A DNA stretch of 5,859 nt from NCBI GenBank assembly GCA_016195205.1, contig JACQAB010000010.1:1-5859 (forward strand), in the 5' to 3' direction. A program made the position numbers and the translations under genes. The notes beneath the pieces are model-generated. The model saw only the letters and a list, made by a program, of their open reading frames with translations. It searched no databases and was not told where the DNA came from. This DNA is from Pseudomonadota bacterium (GTDB lineage Bacteria > Pseudomonadota > Alphaproteobacteria > UBA9219 > RGZA01). This document shows, piece after piece, positions 4,659-5,859 of the stretch; position 1 is the first letter of the stretch, and each line of letters opens with the position of its first letter.

Positions 4659-5565
4659 CTACCCGGCTCCGGCCTTCCTCACCAGCCCCGCCAGGCCTTC
4701 GATGAACAAAGGATGCGCGTTGACGCAAGGGCCGCAGGCGAACAGCGGCACGCCGCTTTTTGCCGCCAGCTCGCGGTAAAGCTGGTTGATTTCATATAGC
4801 GTTTCGGAATTCTCGGCGGTGAAGGCCAACGGCGCAATCAGCAGCGGGCGGTTCTCGGCCCCGGCGCGCAAAATCTCGTCATCGGCATAGGGCCTGATCC
4901 AATCGAGGGGCCCCACCCGGCTTTGATAGCACAGCGCCCAATCCAGCCCGGGAATGTTCAGCGCCTGCGCCACGGCCGCCGCGCTTTGCCCGCATTGCGC
5001 GGCATAGGGATCGCCGGCCGCGATATTTTTCTGCGGCAGCCCATGCGCCGACAGCAGCAACCGGGGACTAAGAAGATTTTTCGCCTTAGCCTGCAAGGCC
5101 AGCAGGTCATAGGCCGGGCGAATCAGCGCCGCCAGGGCACGGATAAAGCCCGGAAGATCGGGATAGCTTTCGATTTTAAGTTGCGCGGTTGCGTGGTGGC
5201 GTGGTTGCGAAAGTTCGCGGCTTATCAGCCCCGAAACCCCGAAACCCCGAAACCCCGAAACTTTTTTTAAAGCGCGCGGCATAGCGCATGGAAATAAAGC
5301 AACGAAAATCTGAACCAAGAATTCTTTCCAGCGCATGCGCCTGTTCTTCCGTGTAGCCCAGCAGCGGCGAGCCGCCGCCGATAGCGCGGTAGATTTCCGT
5401 GGCCTTCTTCTTACGCAGCAGGGCAATCAGCGCCGCCAGCGGCAAACGCAGCGGCGCGGGCAAAGGCAGGATGGCCGGGTCGGCGAAAAGCCGGAACAGA
5501 AAGCCCCGCACCTCGCGCAAATCGCGCGGCCCGCCCAGATTGAAAAGAATCACGGCGGTTTTCAT
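4659..5565 (-). pseudogene. hemH: Ferrochelatase, interrupted by a repeat array and a frameshift
   Basis: HemH inserts ferrous iron into protoporphyrin IX. The N-terminal part starts with MKTAVILFNLGGP and is normal to about residue 99 (IGGGSPLL, then DFRCFISMRYAARF). That frame then runs through repeat sequence and stops at 5176. The C-terminal part is intact in the +1 frame: IESYPDLPGF, the catalytic-His motif LLLSAHGLPQKNI, AGDPYAAQC, CYQSRVGPLDWIRPY and SETLYEINQLY, ending at 4659. Between MRY and SYP the conserved LLPLYPQ...TTTGSS segment is missing, and about 30 repeat-encoded residues stand in its place. The frame change can be placed at a run of seven A (complement of 5262-5268). A joined product would have about 301 residues against roughly 340 expected and would lack substrate-pocket residues. 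The start overlaps the hemE stop (ATGA). It is probably inactive, unless this is an assembly or sequencing error. Confidence 0.85.
5181..5260. repeat. Ten-unit octamer array inside hemH
   Basis: The 80 bp divide in phase into octamers: TTGCGCGG, TTGCGTGG, TGGCGTGG, TTGCGAAA, GTTCGCGG and CTTATCAG, then four exact CCCCGAAA units (5229-5260). The left units share TTGCG, the right units share CCCCGAAA, and CTTATCAG divides them. On the hemH strand the right half is four GGGG runs separated by TTTC, which fits a four-tetrad G-quadruplex pattern. The array replaces conserved ferrochelatase coding sequence and borders the A7 run where the reading frame changes. Confidence 0.8.
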
Positions 5566-5859
5566 GAGAAAGGTTCGGAGATTCGGGGATTCGAAGGTGT
5601 GGAGTTAATGGCTTTGTCGAACCTTCGCACCTCCGCACCTTCGAACCCATATTGGTGCACAAATTCCACCAGCGCCTGCACATTTTCCAGTTTGGCCTGC
5701 GGCGACAAGCCATGGCCCAGGTTGAAAACAAAGGGTTTCTTCATGGTTTTCAGGATAGTCGCCGCGGCTTCCAGCATCGGCGCGGCCTCACCCTCCATCA
5801 GCTTCGGATCCAGATTGCCCTGCAGCACGGCATGAATATTTTCCTGCGCCCAGGCCAGG
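5562..5859 (-). CDS. hemE: Uroporphyrinogen decarboxylase, C-terminal part with repeat-encoded tail
   Basis: HemE removes four carboxyl groups from uroporphyrinogen III to give coproporphyrinogen III in the cytoplasm. The gene runs off the right edge. The 98 residues seen begin LAWAQENIHAVLQGNLDP and include the conserved LQGNLDP and PFVFNLGHGL motifs. The family's normal end corresponds to about LENVQALVEFVHQY. Here the frame continues for 28 more residues (GFEGAEVRRFDKAI..., ending PFS) that are encoded almost wholly by the octamer array at 5574-5645. The TGA overlaps the hemH ATG in an ATGA arrangement, which suggests translational coupling. The core fold should be unaffected by the tail, but the fragment is too short to judge the whole enzyme. 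Confidence 0.93.
   Translation of the reverse strand, partial: LAWAQENIHAVLQGNLDPKLMEGEAAPMLEAAATILKTMKKPFVFNLGHGLSPQAKLENVQALVEFVHQYGFEGAEVRRFDKAINSTPSNPRISEPFS
5574..5645. repeat. Nine-unit octamer array with inverted symmetry at the hemE/hemH junction
   Basis: The octamers read TTCGGAGA, TTCGGGGA, TTCGAAGG, TGTGGAGT, TAATGGCT, TTGTCGAA, CCTTCGCA, CCTCCGCA and CCTTCGAA. Left units resemble the reverse complement of right units. Positions 5590-5604 and 5631-5645 form a 15-bp inverted repeat with one mismatch (5600/5635). The centre contains TGGAGTTAATGGC, also seen with one base less at 2158-2169. The array supplies the hemE tail codons and ends 8 bp upstream of the hemH start, where no Shine-Dalgarno site is visible. 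Confidence 0.75.

Noticed and set aside
4660..4848. Loss of a catalytic residue in HemH where the common SEHxETL motif reads AENSETL
   Set aside because: The His at that position is not invariant in the family (E. coli HemH also differs), so it is not good evidence of inactivation. The missing central segment is.
5181..5260. CRISPR array
   Set aside because: The 8-bp units are directly adjacent, with no spacers of 25 bp or more and no repeat of CRISPR length. There are no cas genes nearby.

Overview
The window reads as a chromosomal segment of an alphaproteobacterium. The evidence is the haem cluster hemE-hemH-hemJ followed by rho, all on the minus strand, an arrangement familiar from that class. 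The Rho, HemJ and HemE sequences are also of alphaproteobacterial type. I cannot name a genus.

Layout from left to right: positions 1-140 are the tail of an IS1595-family insertion sequence, with the transposase C-terminus and the right terminal inverted repeat. A plus-strand gene of unknown function (206-820) follows and converges on rho. Between them lie a GC-rich REP-like hairpin (851-874) and a longer hairpin at the rho stop codon (877-913). Minus-strand rho (913-2037) has a clean in-frame loss of about 50 codons beside its catalytic glutamate. Its 258-bp upstream region is filled with short-period repeat arrays. A DUF1343/NamZ-like muramidase with an N-terminal SH3-like domain (2296-4083) sits between rho and hemJ. 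Then come hemJ (4218-4649), a broken hemH (4659-5565) and the 3' end of hemE (5562-5859, running off the window).

HemE, HemH and HemJ cover the last part of haem synthesis: HemE makes coproporphyrinogen III, HemJ oxidises protoporphyrinogen IX, and HemH inserts iron. The hemE-hemH ATGA overlap and the 9-nt hemH-hemJ gap indicate one transcription unit. The NamZ-like gene has its own upstream gap of 134 bp and a Shine-Dalgarno site.

The most unusual content is a set of degenerate arrays with 7-bp or 8-bp periods, each changing strand sense around a central segment. They occupy the rho leader (2047-2144 and 2149-2213), the hemE 3' end (5574-5645) and the middle of hemH (5181-5260). Two run to within 10 nt of a start codon (rho, hemH). 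The hemH array replaces conserved coding sequence and comes with a frameshift. The array next to rho makes its leader very C-rich and G-poor, like a Rho-binding (rut) site. Since two core genes each lack about 150 bp of conserved sequence, mis-assembly must be excluded before reading this as biology.
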